Shown: positions 43,941 to 55,126 of the stretch, piece after piece
How the letters are laid out: the number at the start of each line of letters is the position of its first letter
How positions within the stretch are numbered: position 1 is the stretch's first letter
Source of the DNA: Moelleriella libera RCEF 2490
Taxonomy: Eukaryota; Ascomycota; Sordariomycetes; Hypocreales; Clavicipitaceae
Direction: 5' to 3'
DNA length: 64,000 bases
NCBI GenBank assembly: GCA_001636675.1
Contig: AZGY01000013.1
Location: 474,632 to 538,631, forward strand
Translations under genes and position numbers: made by a program
Notes under the pieces: model-generated
Seen by the model: only the letters and a program-made list of their open reading frames with translations
The model's database searches: none
Told to the model about the DNA's origin: nothing

Positions 43941-45489
43941 AGACGCAGATTAGTCTCGTCAGGCCACATTGCTTGAGGACTCTGTTGTTGAGCCATGACG
44001 TGGGCTTGCGTCGCGCTTGCAGAGGGCCGGGAGGCGGTGAGGCCCGATGATGTGTGCGCTGGGTTTCACAGGGAGAAGGGGATGATCTGCCCGTAGAGCT
44101 GAAGCAGCGACTCCCCCGTCCTCTGCTACGACAAGAGAGCAGGTGTGGCGGTGTGGGCGCGTGCTGGTAAATGTTACCATGCTCAGAGCTGTCTGTCTGC
44201 TTCATAAAGGGTGACTCGTGGCTTTGGAAAGGTGTCAACTACTGCCATTGACAGACAGAGTTCAGCCAATTGATTGCATATACGCGACGTGAATCTTGTA
44301 CTCAACGGGAACCAAATGTGTTGCTTCGAATCGTGGTGTACTGTGCTCTCCCAGGCCTCTTCATTGTCTGCCGGCAGGGTCGCCGGAGGCATATCTCAAA
44401 GAGATGGTGTTTGCAATTTGCCTCCGGCGGCCCTACCGGGGGTCGCCTGCGGCGGGCTGACCTCGCTGCGCTCGAAAACTGCGTCACGCATGGTATCCCT
44501 CGAGCGCAGCGAGGCCAGCCCGCCGCAGGCGACCCCCGGTAGGGCCGCCGGAGGCACACCAGTGGTGGCCTATCCGCTCCATGTCGCGCAGCAGGCGAGC
44601 TCGCTCAGCTCGCGCTCCGTTCCCACCAGATATTCGGACCGGCTTGCATACATTTCCACACATCTGCGCGTCTGCATTGCCTGTTCGAGTCTCTGAAGAT
44701 CTGCATGTCTACAAAGCGACCTCGCCATGACAAGCCCAAGCCCGGCACGCCAACGTACAGGACTCTTCTGCGTCAACGTGCGTTACACTTCTGTACACAC
44801 ACAGCTAAGCAGGCCATTCAACATTCTGTCCCCCACCTGCCTACCCAGAAGAGTTGCAGTATATCCAAGGGCGCTCGATGCAGAACTAGACCCATTGGCT
44901 TCCTCCATGAATTACAATACATCTCGCGCCGCCAATGTAGAAACTGGGTTACCCTGGCCGCCCATAAGACGGGGATACCTCCGTCCACTAGCAACAAGGT
45001 GCCCCTCCCCCGCCAGGCTCGTATACAATCCATTCATATTACAACAGGACAGACAGGCCGCGATATACCAACTACCTAGCAATTGACAGGGTGGGCCTTC
45101 ACTGCTGCAGTGTGCATGCACTCCGACTCTACGTTGTGGGCAGGAGTAGGATTCCCCCGAGTACACCGCGTGTAGCTGACGTGGGGAAAGAGACACGACT
45201 TCCTATCGGCACGGGTCAAGCCTGTCAGCTAATTGCGTTTCATCACGGCTTCGAGCACTGGGAGATCAAGTCCAAGCTAGCTACGAACACATCACATGTG
45301 GACAAGTTGGGACCTTGTCCCAACATCCAGTTGTGGACAAAAATGCTCCTCCAAACACAAACGCAAAACCTGATATTCCGCTGCACACATAGCTGAGAGG
45401 ACTACTTCATGTACTCGACGAGATCTCACCAAGTGCCTGCACACGATTCACAGTGTCGTTGCGGCCGCCGTCATTTGTCAACGGCCTCG
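43941..45489. other. intergenic region with GC-rich hairpin
   Basis: About 1.5 kb between the second LysM gene and the 3' end of the PP2C gene. Its main feature is the large inverted repeat at 44420-44555. Open frames across that repeat are artefacts of its symmetry. No gene is seen. Confidence 0.5.
44420..44555. repeat. 55-base near-perfect inverted repeat (potential cruciform)
   Basis: Left arm 44420-44474 and right arm 44501-44555 are reverse complements at 54 of 55 positions, separated by a 26-base loop. Arms are GC-rich, beginning GCCTCCGGCGGCCC and ending GCTGCGCTCG at the loop side. A third short copy of the arm tip, CGCCGGAGGC, lies at about 44381-44390. The arms encode no recognisable protein. 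It resembles a small foldback or palindromic element rather than a transcription terminator. Confidence 0.93.
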
Positions 45490-47340
45490 TCAGCTCTTTT
45501 CCGTCGCTGGTCCGCTATCCGACGGTTTCTCCCCACCCTCAAGTGGACTGCTTGCTGGACTAGCAGCCTGTCCAGCCGTGTCTGCTTCTTCCTCTACGGC
45601 ATCGCTCAGCGTAGTCACCACGAGCTCTCCTCCTTCCGCTGGCAGCGTTTCGTAGCCACGCCCGCTGTTGCTGGCGGACACGCCAACAGGAGCCGTCGTT
45701 CCCTCTGCAATCTTCTGCTTCGTGTCCGAGACTATCTTTTCGGCCTCACTGACTTTGGCCGACGAGCTCGGCTTTGGCTCGTCTTCCTGCTCCGTTGCAG
45801 TCTTATCCTGAAGAGCTTCTGCCGGCTTGTCGAACCGGACAATCATGCACGAAAGGTTGTCGGTACTAAAACGACTCAAGGCGTGATCAACCAGCTGCTT
45901 CGACGCCGCGACAGGGTCTTGTACTTCGCGAACCAAATCGACTGCTTCCTGGTCGCTACAGACATCCCAAAGCTACGCAAATAAAGTCAGAAATAACAAG
46001 TCTCAGCAACAGCAATTCCAGACGAGGAATTCGTAAAAGAGGACAAAACTTACACCGTCGCAGGCTATAATCATAAATTCATCGACTTCGGATTGTATGA
46101 CAGTTTCCGTGGTGTAAGGATGTCCCGTCACGAGGTCCTTCATGTAAGCGTCGCCTAGAGCTCTCGTGACGGCAAGTACGCCATTGACACGGTTGTTGAG
46201 AATGAGCCCACCAGCACTGGCAATCCGCTTTCCTTCATTCTCGTCGCTACCTTTGTGGTCGTAGGATAACCGTAACGCTTTCCCTCCCCGGCAAAGTATA
46301 ATGCGCGCATCTCCAACATTTGCCGTGTACAGTATACGTTGTCGTGCTGTCGACGACTTGCGCCTCGCTTGTGTCGCATCAATCGAGGAGGCAGAAGAGG
46401 TCCTGCCCAGAGGCGACGCGGCACCCTTTTCCTTCTCCGTAGCGCCGCCATCCTTGGATTTTGACGGAGCTCTCGTCAGACCTGTGACAACAGCTTTTTC
46501 ATTGGAGGCACGCTCTTCCCACCGGAGGACCGCAATAGCAGCCGTACAGCCACTGTTTTTGAGAGGGAGCTTCTCCAGCTGCGCGTCCACCATAGTAAAA
46601 GTCTGATCCAACAACTCGGGGATGGCCGTGTTTGGATTTCGTCGTATCGTGTCCTCAAGGATCAGGTGGAGCTTCTTTCCACACCAGTCCGCTGCAAAGG
46701 TACCGGCGTGGCCGTCGAAGATGGCGAAATACCCGTTGTCAGACTCCACCATTTCCTTGCCGGTGGCTTTCGTCTCGCCCTGATCAGATTTTTGCTTCGT
46801 CAAGGGCTCACCGGCCGCCGACGGCGTTGCCAGAAAGTTGTACAGAAAAGCATGTGTATCTTCCATCGTCCGGCGGCATTTTTTGTTCCTATCTTCCCAC
46901 ACGCCGACACGAAACGTGGACTTGAGCCCCGGTACTGATTGGCCAGCTGAATTGTTGTGCTGACCCTGGGGGACGACCAAGGCAGGATCCTGCTTGCCGA
47001 GCTTCTGAAGGGGCGTTTGAGAGCTGAGCTCTGAGCTTCCACGAGTGACTTGGGAAAAGTTCAGTGTGTTCTTGGCTGATGCCAGGAAACTGCTCGCCTT
47101 GCTCGACACACCGCTACTCCTCCGTTTCTTATCCGTAGAGCCGCTGGGTTCATTTCGGCCGGGAGGACTGCTGTTGACGCCGCGCTTCTCTCCACTGGCA
47201 GGTGCCTGAGCTGTGGCATCGGTTTTGGACAAAGGTGGATCGTCTGAGCCGGACCCTGAGCCTGGGGAGGGGGATTTGGCGTCGACCTTGGACTCGCTAT
47301 CGGTCTTGGATCCTGAAGGGTTAGAGCTCCCCCCGAACAT
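45490..47340 (-). CDS. PP2C-type protein phosphatase, Ptc1-like (2 exons)
   Basis: Minus-strand exons are 47340-46054 and 45972-45490 (589 residues). The 81-base intron (donor GTAAGT, acceptor GTAG) joins IIACDG to LWDVCSDQEAV in phase 0. The PP2C core shows its metal-binding and structural motifs in order: RTMEDTH, YFAIFDGHAG, NSGCTAAIAVL, YTANVGDARIILCR, LSYDHKG, VNGVLAVTRALGD, ACDGLWDV and DNLSCMIVRF. The enzyme removes phosphate from Ser/Thr using two Mn2+/Mg2+ ions; Ptc1-type enzymes damp MAP kinase signalling. The N-terminal 140 residues and C-terminal 110 are disordered and Ser/Glu/Pro-rich. The frame stays open upstream to 47481, where only a TTG is available, so an upstream exon or a longer N-terminus is possible. 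Confidence 0.9.
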
Positions 47341-49068
47341 TCTATTCAGCAGGCTTCCTCCTTGGGAGGAGAGACTGCGTCGCTTACTGCCTGCCAGCTT
47401 TGTGGAGTTGAGGCAAGACTTTGGTGAATTGATGGTCAGGTCGGCCGATGACGGACGCAGAAACGAGTATGCTGCGTTCAATCGCAGCTACAGGAGTAGA
47501 TCAGGCAAGGCTTTGAGAAAGCGATTGCCGAGGACAAGAATGATCGGAGCCCGTGACTGATGACGACTTGGCGGTCCGAGTTTGCCAAGAAAGGAAAGAA
47601 AATGAGGGGAATAATGGCAAAGCTGCGGGCTGCAAGATCAGAGACGAGTTAGAGACCTGGACACAGGGAGGGGAAGGAGCAAACGACTTTGATCGAAACA
47701 AGAGCTGTTTGCGCCTTGTGCCGGCGGCCCAAACGGCGTCGTGATTGGGAAGGCGACACCGCCATGCAGAGGGAGGGGGGGGCAAACGACAACTAGGCTT
47801 GTCCAGCAGGGGTGCATTGCTGTCCGACTGCCGCGAATGAATGAGTCGCCAAAAGTGCTCACATGAAGTCATGTTGGGAGCGTATTTGTGGCAACCCATG
47901 ACGAAGCAGGGAACGCGGTGACGATTGGGGGGGAGGGGACCGTTGCCGGGCTTGTACAAATCGGACAGAACGTACTGATTGACTGGAGGGAGCGGTGCAA
48001 CCTCAGTGTGAATGAGTTGTCAGATCTGACCGTCGCCTCGGGGCGAAGTCGTCTGTCTACTGGCTCAGCAAGCTTGCGTCGAATCAAAGTCAGAGAGACT
48101 GGCTGGTGGGGGTGACGATGGGCTATCGCACGACGCGGTGTGCGGCAGATGACGAAGTCAGAGGTCAACGGTTGATGCGGAACGGTGACAACAGTCCACA
48201 GGAGGGGTCCTCCTCTAGCTCCGCTCGTTTGTGGCGGACGGACGAGGCTATGGCGGGGGAGGAGGAGCGGGCGGGCCAAGGCAGTTCAGGAATGGAACAG
48301 CGAGCGAACGAGCGAGTGGGTTTCCCGCCCAGCGGCCGTCGAGCCACCAGCAGATCCCAGCCCTCGGTCGGCGGCGTGGTCCTGAACTCCGGCTGCCATA
48401 TCCGGCGCATCGGACGGATTCGCGCCACAGGACCACTGCATTGTATTCCATCTTTTCACTTTTCCATCCCCTTGCCGTCACCCATTGCTGCCAGGCGAAG
48501 CATTTGGCGGCCTGTATGTTCAGCTTGCATACCCTCGTGGCCGTCACGGTAATACAGAGCGCGACACAAGACAACATGTTACATCAATTCACAGTACAAA
48601 GATTTCTTTATCGCGTACAGGCCGCCCACCCCTATTCGCTTATCAATCATGACGGTCCTGGCACTCGGTCCATCCGCGGAAACCGGGGACTGTGAAAGAA
48701 GCGAGCTCCACAGCGAGGTCAATGTCCGGATACACTGGCACTTCGTACAACGAAGGGACAGACATCCTTCCCAAGAGACAGACGATAGGCGCGGCACCCC
48801 TTGCGCTTCATCGCTCGAGAACCAAAATGGCCGAGCCAGCCGTGTGCTCTAAAGCCGGAGTCCTGTCCCGGAGACATGCCATACATTCACCATTACACCC
48901 ACCCATCCGGCAGAGCCTCTCGATTTCTCGCACCATTTTTCAGCCCACCGGCATCTGAGTGGCTGGGCTCTATTCGCCCGGTCCGAATGGACCGGTTAGG
49001 AGAGAGGGAAGAGCTCGTCCCCCTGCGAGCTCAAACGTGTGTTTACGCCGAAGTCGTTGCAGCATCGC
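47341..49068. other. intergenic region
   Basis: About 1.7 kb between the PP2C start and the 3' end of VPS2. Frames around 48106-48700 are Arg/Ser-rich, overlap on both strands and are not believed. If the PP2C gene has an upstream exon it would be near 47500-47560. Confidence 0.5.
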
Positions 49069-49943
49069 CTACTTCTTCAAGCTATCTAGCCGGGCTTGCA
49101 AGTCGTCATCCACGGGATCGCCGCCGCCGCCGCCGCCGCCGCCACCGATGGCTTGCGCAATTCTCGCCTCAGAGGCAGCTGGATTTCCCAACGCTGTCGG
49201 TGTCTCTCCGAGCTAGGGGAAAAGATTAATGCATTGTCCACTGGAGAAGCTCGTTGGCGATTGGTCCTTACTGCCTGGTTGAAGTCGACCCCAATTTCCT
49301 CCAGAACTTGCTCAATGACTTCGTCGCCTTCCTCTTCGACGCCCACATCCATAGCATCGTCGACGGCATCATCCATCATCTCTTGTCGTTGCTCCATGAT
49401 GTCGTTTTCTCTTTCGAATTCCATGGCGATCCGCTGCAGTTGGGGGAGATTCATTGACTTGTTCATGCTGCCCAAAGCCATCGTAGCCCCTTTCATAGCC
49501 TGCATCATCTGCTCGTTGGTTCGGTAGGTCTGCCAGTCTTGTAAGCAAACTCGGAAGTGAAGACGTGCGCGAAAATCGCAAATGAATACCTGGAGTCGTA
49601 GTGAAATTTTTTGCAGTTGGCTGCGCATAGCAAAGAACTTTTCAATATACCGCCTCGTTCGGACTAAGTCTTTAGCCTGGATTTTACAGGCGTTCATCTG
49701 TCCGTTTTTGGCGCTCGTTTTGATCTGTTGCACTAGGGTCTTCTCCTGCTTCTCCAACTTGGTGCGTGTCTGATCGAGCTCTCGAATCGCCTTGTCCAGC
49801 ATACGTTGGTTCTTGCGCAGACGCTCCGCAGGCGTCATACGCTTGCCAAAGGCCCATTCCAGGATCTGCAGGCCGCCAGGTTAGCCGCGCGATTGCTCGT
49901 CCTTGGTGCATCTCACCAAGACTCAGCAGGAACGCACATTCAT
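49069..49943 (-). CDS. VPS2: ESCRT-III subunit VPS2/DID4 (CHMP2) (4 exons)
   Basis: Minus-strand exons are 49943-49938, 49865-49590, 49529-49272 and 49212-49069 (227 residues). The 6-base first exon encodes Met-Asn; joined in phase 0 it gives MNILEWAFGKRMTPAERLRKN, the exact family start. Introns are 72, 60 and 59 bases. The basic N-terminal core (residues 1-120) contains MLDKAIRELDQ and RRYIEKFFAMRSQL, and is followed by RTNEQMMQAMKGATMALGSMNK. The acidic regulatory helix has EEEGDEVIEQVLEEIGVDF. The C-terminus DDDLQARLDSLKK is the MIM1 motif that recruits the Vps4 ATPase. Vps2 with Vps24 caps ESCRT-III filaments in endosomal sorting and cytokinesis. A nine-Gly run precedes the MIM1 motif, encoded by a GGC repeat. 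Confidence 0.94.
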
Positions 49944-50267
49944 CGTCCAATTCAGGCGCCGAGACGCCTTGCAGGGCTTTTCTGACGTCGGCGACGGGAG
50001 AACATGCACTCGGCGAAATAGAGTTGATCTGGGCGAAGTGCGGCGAACGGGCAACGTACGAACGCTCCCGCCCGCCGCTACGTAATGGCCAGTCAGGTGT
50101 CTGACTGGTCATGATTGGCTTGGCAGCCGCGCAAACTGACCCACGCAGGTTGGTGCTAGCAGTCCGGCGTACGAGATTGGTCCCTACGCAATTCCACACC
50201 CAGCCGCTTTCTTGTCTAATGATATGAATGCTTCAAAAATTGCCCAGTGCCTTTGCAGAACCTCTTG
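49944..50267. other. short intergenic region
   Basis: Promoter of VPS2 and 3' flank of the deaminase gene, in tandem. No gene is seen. Confidence 0.5.
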
Positions 50268-51547
50268 TCACGTCGTCCACATAAGGTCTCGTAATCTTTG
50301 CTTCTCCTCATTCCCTCCGAATATCCCATCGATACCCTGTCGCGCCAGAGTACAAATCTGAGCACGATCTAGACCAAAATGCTGAGCGACCAGTCGGTAT
50401 TCATTCGACAGCGGGCTGCCAAACACCCCCACGTCGTCGGTCTAATGAGATGTACCATTCAGCATCGGGTCACTGCCTAGAATTCAGTCTTGAAGACTTA
50501 CGGCGAGCGATATTTTTGGTCCTTTCATGGCGCTCCAGTACCCGAAATGATGAGCTTCGAAGCCGCCACGAACCATGCCAGCCTGGACATTGCAGCTCAG
50601 ACAGAGCTCCAGGCACAGCTTCTTATCAACAATGGCTGACTTTATTGTTTCGTCTTCCCAGATGACATGACCTAGCCTGGTCGGATTCCAAGACAGTAAA
50701 GTCCGCAGCTCGTCCACAGAAGCGCTTGCTTCTGCCTCGGCAAAGTGAACCGTGATTCCGAGCCCATTACTGGCCGCCCGCCGGAAGATGGGCGTAAACA
50801 TGGATATCTCGCCGTCAGTTCGTGCAGTAGGATCTCCGCAGAGATCGATCCCTACAACCCCAGGACCCTTGAGAGTCTGCCACTGGAGTGCGAGCGAAAG
50901 AACCGATTCAGCCATGGCAACCGAGTGCCGCCGGTCAACGCATAAGATAAGCCGCGTATGCATGCCCGGATGCAATACCTCAAACTTATTGATCGTGTCA
51001 ACGAGGATCTCCGTATATGCCTCGGCTGAAATGTGGCCAGTAGCGCGAGGTGTCGTCCGCAGCTCCAGATATACAACACCGTCATCCAGAAAGTCTTTCA
51101 GCACGCTTTGTGTAGCAAATCGAATTGCGCGCTCATCCGTCAGCAGGGAGTAGATGTAATTACTAAAAAGCGGGAAGAAGCTACATAATCGCAATGTATG
51201 CCTCAGTTCAGTGCGTGGGTGCTTGATGCGTCCAAACTCGTGTCAGGAGGAGGGTCAGGGTCGTGCGGCTTCGGCCCGGCGTGAGCGAAACAAGAACACA
51301 ACTTACGTGTGCAAGTTCCAGTCATGCTTACTCTCTGGCATCACGATCAAAGGGTCTTGAAGTTCTGTTTCGCCGCAAGCCCTCTTCTGTTGCCAGACTT
51401 CATGCAGCGTTCTCCTGGACACACTCCCGGTCAAATGAGCATGCAGCTGTGAAAGGTCAGCATCAAAGCGCGCCTCAGCACCCCTTCAATAATCGCGAGA
51501 CCAGCTCCTGGACCGACCTCAATCTTCGGCAACAGGACATAATCCAT
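50268..51547 (-). CDS. adenosine / N6-methyl-AMP deaminase-like enzyme (4 exons)
   Basis: Minus-strand exons are 51547-51518, 51446-51307, 51180-50502 and 50441-50268 (340 residues). The 30-base first exon ends LLPKIE and joins LHAHLTGSV, creating the zinc-binding His-x-His (residues 12-14). Intron 1 has an unusual GTCGGT donor, with a CTGAC branch site and CACAG acceptor; introns 2 and 3 are GTAAGT. Further landmarks are FFPLFSNYIYSLL, DGVVYLELRTTPR, GIDLCGDP, TVHFAEAE (third zinc His and catalytic Glu region), RLGHVIWED and TDDVGVFGSPLSNEY (last zinc Asp). These fit the ADAL/MAPDA branch rather than classical adenosine deaminase. That branch removes the methylamine from N6-methyl-AMP, cleaning modified nucleotides from RNA turnover; the substrate is inferred. 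Confidence 0.9.
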
Positions 51548-51990
51548 CGCAACGGTTAGGGGAGTAATTTTGAGAAGAAGACGCCCCCGCACAACGCAAC
51601 GGGGCCTGTATAATATTCAAGCAGCATTTGAGCCCCACCCGTTGGCTGCGTTTCCTGGCAGTGACATACTGTGACGTTGTACGGAAGAAGTTGTTGTATT
51701 GCCTTTGTTCTGTGGCTAGCTAATATAGTGGTTGTGGGGCGCTCCTGCCCGCTGCCCCCCTGCCTGCCCGCTGCCCCCCTGCCTGCCCTCACAGCCTGCC
51801 GCCGACTAAATTATCAACGTCCTCGTTGATTTCTGTTATCTGCTCTCATCAACCAAAAAAAAGAACAATTTCCCCTGTTGCCCCATGTATTGTAACCAAT
51901 CCTGTCACAATTTCCTTTGCTCGTCGTGTTCCGTTGTCGTATTTTGTTGTTGCGGCCCCTTGTCTTCCCTCGCGTGCTAAGGGGTTTTCA
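51548..51990. other. intergenic region
   Basis: Contains a short tandem duplication near 51745-51787 (GCCCGCTGCCCCCCTGCCT twice). No gene is seen. Confidence 0.5.
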
Positions 51991-52314
51991 TCATCGTGTG
52001 GCTTTTTGTTCAGACACGTATGCGGTCATTTCCTCGAGGCACTGATACATATTGTCATATTGACTGTTCAAATCGTCGATGAACTTTATGAGTGTGGCCT
52101 TGAAGTCGTTGATCATTGCGAGGTTTTCCGTGCATAGCTGAACAAACATTTCTATGTCTTCGATTGCTGAGTCTTGGAACTGCCAACATAATCCGTTTCC
52201 CAGTGGCGCAAGCTGCGTGTCCGGTTGTTGTAAGTTGTGGTCAAGATTCATGTTCGCAGGAGCCGACGTGTTTGCGGATGCTGGCGCGGTGGTTCGTGGT
52301 GCGTGGCCCGCCAT
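51991..52314 (-). CDS. small acidic helical protein, unidentified (possible gene)
   Basis: Open frame of 107 residues from the ATG at 52314. The first 35 residues are Ala/Thr/Pro-rich and disordered. The rest is strongly helical and acidic (DSAIEDIEMFVQLC, then FIDDLNSQYDNMYQCLEEM), with heptad-like spacing suggestive of a small coiled-coil subunit. No family is recognised with confidence, and I see no intron. It could be a real small gene, one exon of a spliced gene, or chance; codon use is less C-biased than in neighbours. Confidence 0.4.
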   Translation of the reverse strand: MAGHAPRTTAPASANTSAPANMNLDHNLQQPDTQLAPLGNGLCWQFQDSAIEDIEMFVQLCTENLAMINDFKATLIKFIDDLNSQYDNMYQCLEEMTAYVSEQKATR

Positions 52315-53035
52315 GTCGTCGCTTGTAGCGGTCGAGATCACTGTGTAGAGATACTATATAGTAGTGCCGAAGAAAGGATGCCAAAGAACAGTGCGAAAAC
52401 GCATGATGCGGAAGAAAAGTGAAGAAACAAGTGTCTAGGAGGTATGGACAAGCCGGCCGCCAGTTGTCGCAGCGCGCCCTTTGCCAGCTGTCGCAGCACG
52501 TCCTCATTTTTTTTTTTTCCCCTTTTGCTACGTATTGTTCCAACATGGTGGTACACTCTCACACTTGTGCCAATGTATTTGTGGTCATCCATTGGTTGTG
52601 TCGTTCATCACCGCGATTATCTCGCCGTGCCGATATCTATTGTCCTTCGACGCTCCTTGACTTTCTGCGCGAAATTGTATCCGCATCACACGAAGCTCAT
52701 CACGTTGACGCGAAATTCTTGAAATACGTACTTGCGTCAAATGGATGGCTCGGCATGAGGAATGCCGTGTTGACAGATGTATAAACGAAAGCTTGACCAA
52801 GGCACGTCACTGATCGCCCAAGATGAATCTCCAAGCCCTGCGGGTTGTGCGTTCGCCCCTTTCTACGCCGCCAACAATCTCTCTGTCTAACCCCAAAGTG
52901 TCGTCAATCGTGATGAAAATATCAAAAAACACACATATTTACCCCTCGATGCTCATCGCCTGCCATCCTCTCAAGCACATCCCCTGCACCGTTCGGCAAA
53001 TGCTGCTCCAAAAGAAACGCTTTCGAGCTAGAACA
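52315..53035. other. intergenic region
   Basis: Between the small helical ORF and the 3' end of the J-protein gene. Nothing recognisable. Confidence 0.5.
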
Positions 53036-54499
53036 TTACTGCGTCTGACATTGCGCCGCGCCATCGTCAGATTCCTCATCTTCCCATTCATGAGATCTAT
53101 GGTCATCGATGACCTCGCCCATCTACATGTCATCGTAAGCCCCTGCTCGACTGGAAGGATAAGGTGGTTTGGGGCAACATACCTTTTCAATATCTGCATC
53201 ATCTTCATATGCCAACTCGTCAACCTCTTCAGCATCAATCGGTGGCGGCGGTGAGGGGAGCATCTTCTGCAAGGCTTCGTAAGACGCGTCGTCCTTCAGC
53301 CAACCATCTTCCGGAAACTCCACCGCTACAAGGAGGTATAAATCACCCTTGAGATCATTCCGCTTTCTTGGCATGCCTTCTCCCGGGATTTTCAAGCAAT
53401 CGCCAGACCGCAGAATCTTGCCCCTCGGTCGCTCAATGTGAATGCCTCTACCGTCCAGGTGCTTGAGAACAACTCGGGAAAACCCTGACAGAGCTTCCAC
53501 AAGGCTGATTTTTATTTCAGCCGAAAGGTCATGACCCAACCGCGAGAAGTCGTCGTGTTGCTCCTCGACCAAGGTGAAAACGATGTCGCCGGGGATTTGG
53601 TCCGGATACTGATCAGCCTCGCCCTCGAGGACGATTCTGTCTCCTTGCGCAGCGCCTCGAGGAATGTAAACCTCCAGAATCTTCTTCTCTTGGGTCGTCC
53701 TCTTCGCCTTGCATTTTTTGCAGCGGTCTTTCTCCCTGAAAACCTGTCCGGAGCCTTGGCAATGATCACAAGAAACCGTCTCTCGTCTGAGCATAGCGGG
53801 CCCGACCTGTCTGATGGCCTCCACCATGCCTTTGCCTTTGCATCGATCGCATGTAGTCGACTTGGCCTTTTCCTTGCCCCCAGAACCCTTGCACTGGCTA
53901 CAGAGAGTCTGTTTATTTACGGCAAACTTGACCGTCTTGCCTTTGTAAAGCTCCTCGAGAGTGACTTTGTATTCTTTCTCTTCGTCAGGGCCTTTTCTGG
54001 GCCGCATCGGGCCGGTGGGGCCTGGACCGCCCATATTGAAGCCGAACATTTGTGATAGAAGATCGTTTATATCAACCTCTGGGCCGCCCGGGCCGCCCCC
54101 GCGAGAGGAGTCAAAGGCAGCCATGCCGTGAGCATCGTAGAGAGCTCGTTTGTGATCATCGCTCAGGATCTCGTACGCCTCTGTGATCTCTTTGAATACC
54201 TTTTCAGACTCATCCCGCCGCTCCGGCGGTACCTTATCTGGATGGTATTTGAGCGCAGCCTGGGTCAAGTCAGCCGAGTTTGCATACGAAAAACTTCTCG
54301 GCAAAGAAAACATACCTTGCGATAAGCCCTCCTCACCTGATCTTGGCCTGCATCCTTCTCGAGATTGAGGACACCTGTGAAGCTGCGTCAGTTAAACAAG
54401 AACGTCCCGCGCCTTCGAGGTATCGTGCGGCGGAAAGCCAAGATGGGAAGGGGACAGGCAACGTGACGTACGGTAGAGATCGGGCTCCTCTTTATCCAT
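53036..54499 (-). CDS. type-A DnaJ (Hsp40) co-chaperone with C-terminal CaaX box (4 exons)
   Basis: Minus-strand exons are 54499-54472, 54374-54316, 54259-53183 and 53122-53036 (416 residues). Joins in phases 1, 0 and 0 give DLYRVLNLEKDAGQ and AYRKAALKYHPDK; the J-domain spans residues about 6-72 with HPD at 35-37. A Gly/Pro linker follows, then the zinc domain with CSQCKGSG, CDRCKGKG, CDHCQGSG and CKKCKAKR at about residues 149-216, then the two client-binding beta domains. The last exon (29 codons) replaces a read-through tail with an acidic segment ending CQTQ, a CaaX farnesylation signal as in yeast Ydj1. It would stimulate Hsp70 and deliver clients at the cytosolic face of membranes. Ydj1 or Xdj1 orthology cannot be settled by eye. 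Confidence 0.92.
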
Positions 54500-55126
54500 G
54501 ACGGCGACGGCCAGTTTCCTATGATAGCTTCTTGGTATTTCTCAGGTAGCTGAGAGCGAAACGGCCTGCAGCTGCTTGTGCTGCGGAGGCGACTATTTAA
54601 AGGCAGAAAAACTTTCGGACGAGCAGCAGCGGGGTCTGTCTTGCTTGGCTGGCTGTGCCTGCTGCTAGCTCACATTCAGCGGCAAGTATCCATGACTGGA
54701 CTGCATGTGCGTTCGGCGGCAGTGCATGCACTTGTCAGCAAATCAAACAGACATTCATCCTCGTAGTCGGCAAGGCCTCGCATAACAGTTCAATCATTTA
54801 CGAAATTCCAGGGGTCCGTGCCTGACACGGCTCGGCGCTCCCGCGACCACGCGCTTGCGATTCTTCTTGAAGGATTTGGCTTATCGCGATAAGGAGCTGG
54901 CGGAACAGTGTGATAGTTAGGCGGGATCTACAGGCTCGTTGATTGGTTGATCGTCGCTGCCAGCCCGTTACCGCGACTCACTAGAATTGCGATGCGGTGG
55001 AATTCCTTGATTTGCATCACTTCAAGCGTGCTGTTCGCGCCGTAGTTGACACTCAACGGCGTCCAGGATTTGTGCATGTGCGCAAACTTCCCAGTCATGG
55101 GCTTCACGTTGGATTTTTGAGGCGCA
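54500..55126. other. divergent promoter of J-protein and mitochondrial GluRS genes
   Basis: 627 bases between divergent starts; TATTTAA at about 54593, about 95 bases upstream of the J-protein start, reads as TTAAATA on the gene's strand. No gene is seen. Confidence 0.5.

Noticed and set aside
44274..44696. Open frames across the inverted repeat as a gene
   Set aside because: Both strands are open because the sequence is palindromic; protein reading changes at the symmetry axis and has no features.
45305..45323. Small hairpin GTTGGGAC-CTT-GTCCCAAC
   Set aside because: An 8-base stem is common by chance in a window this size and has no U-run or gene end next to it.
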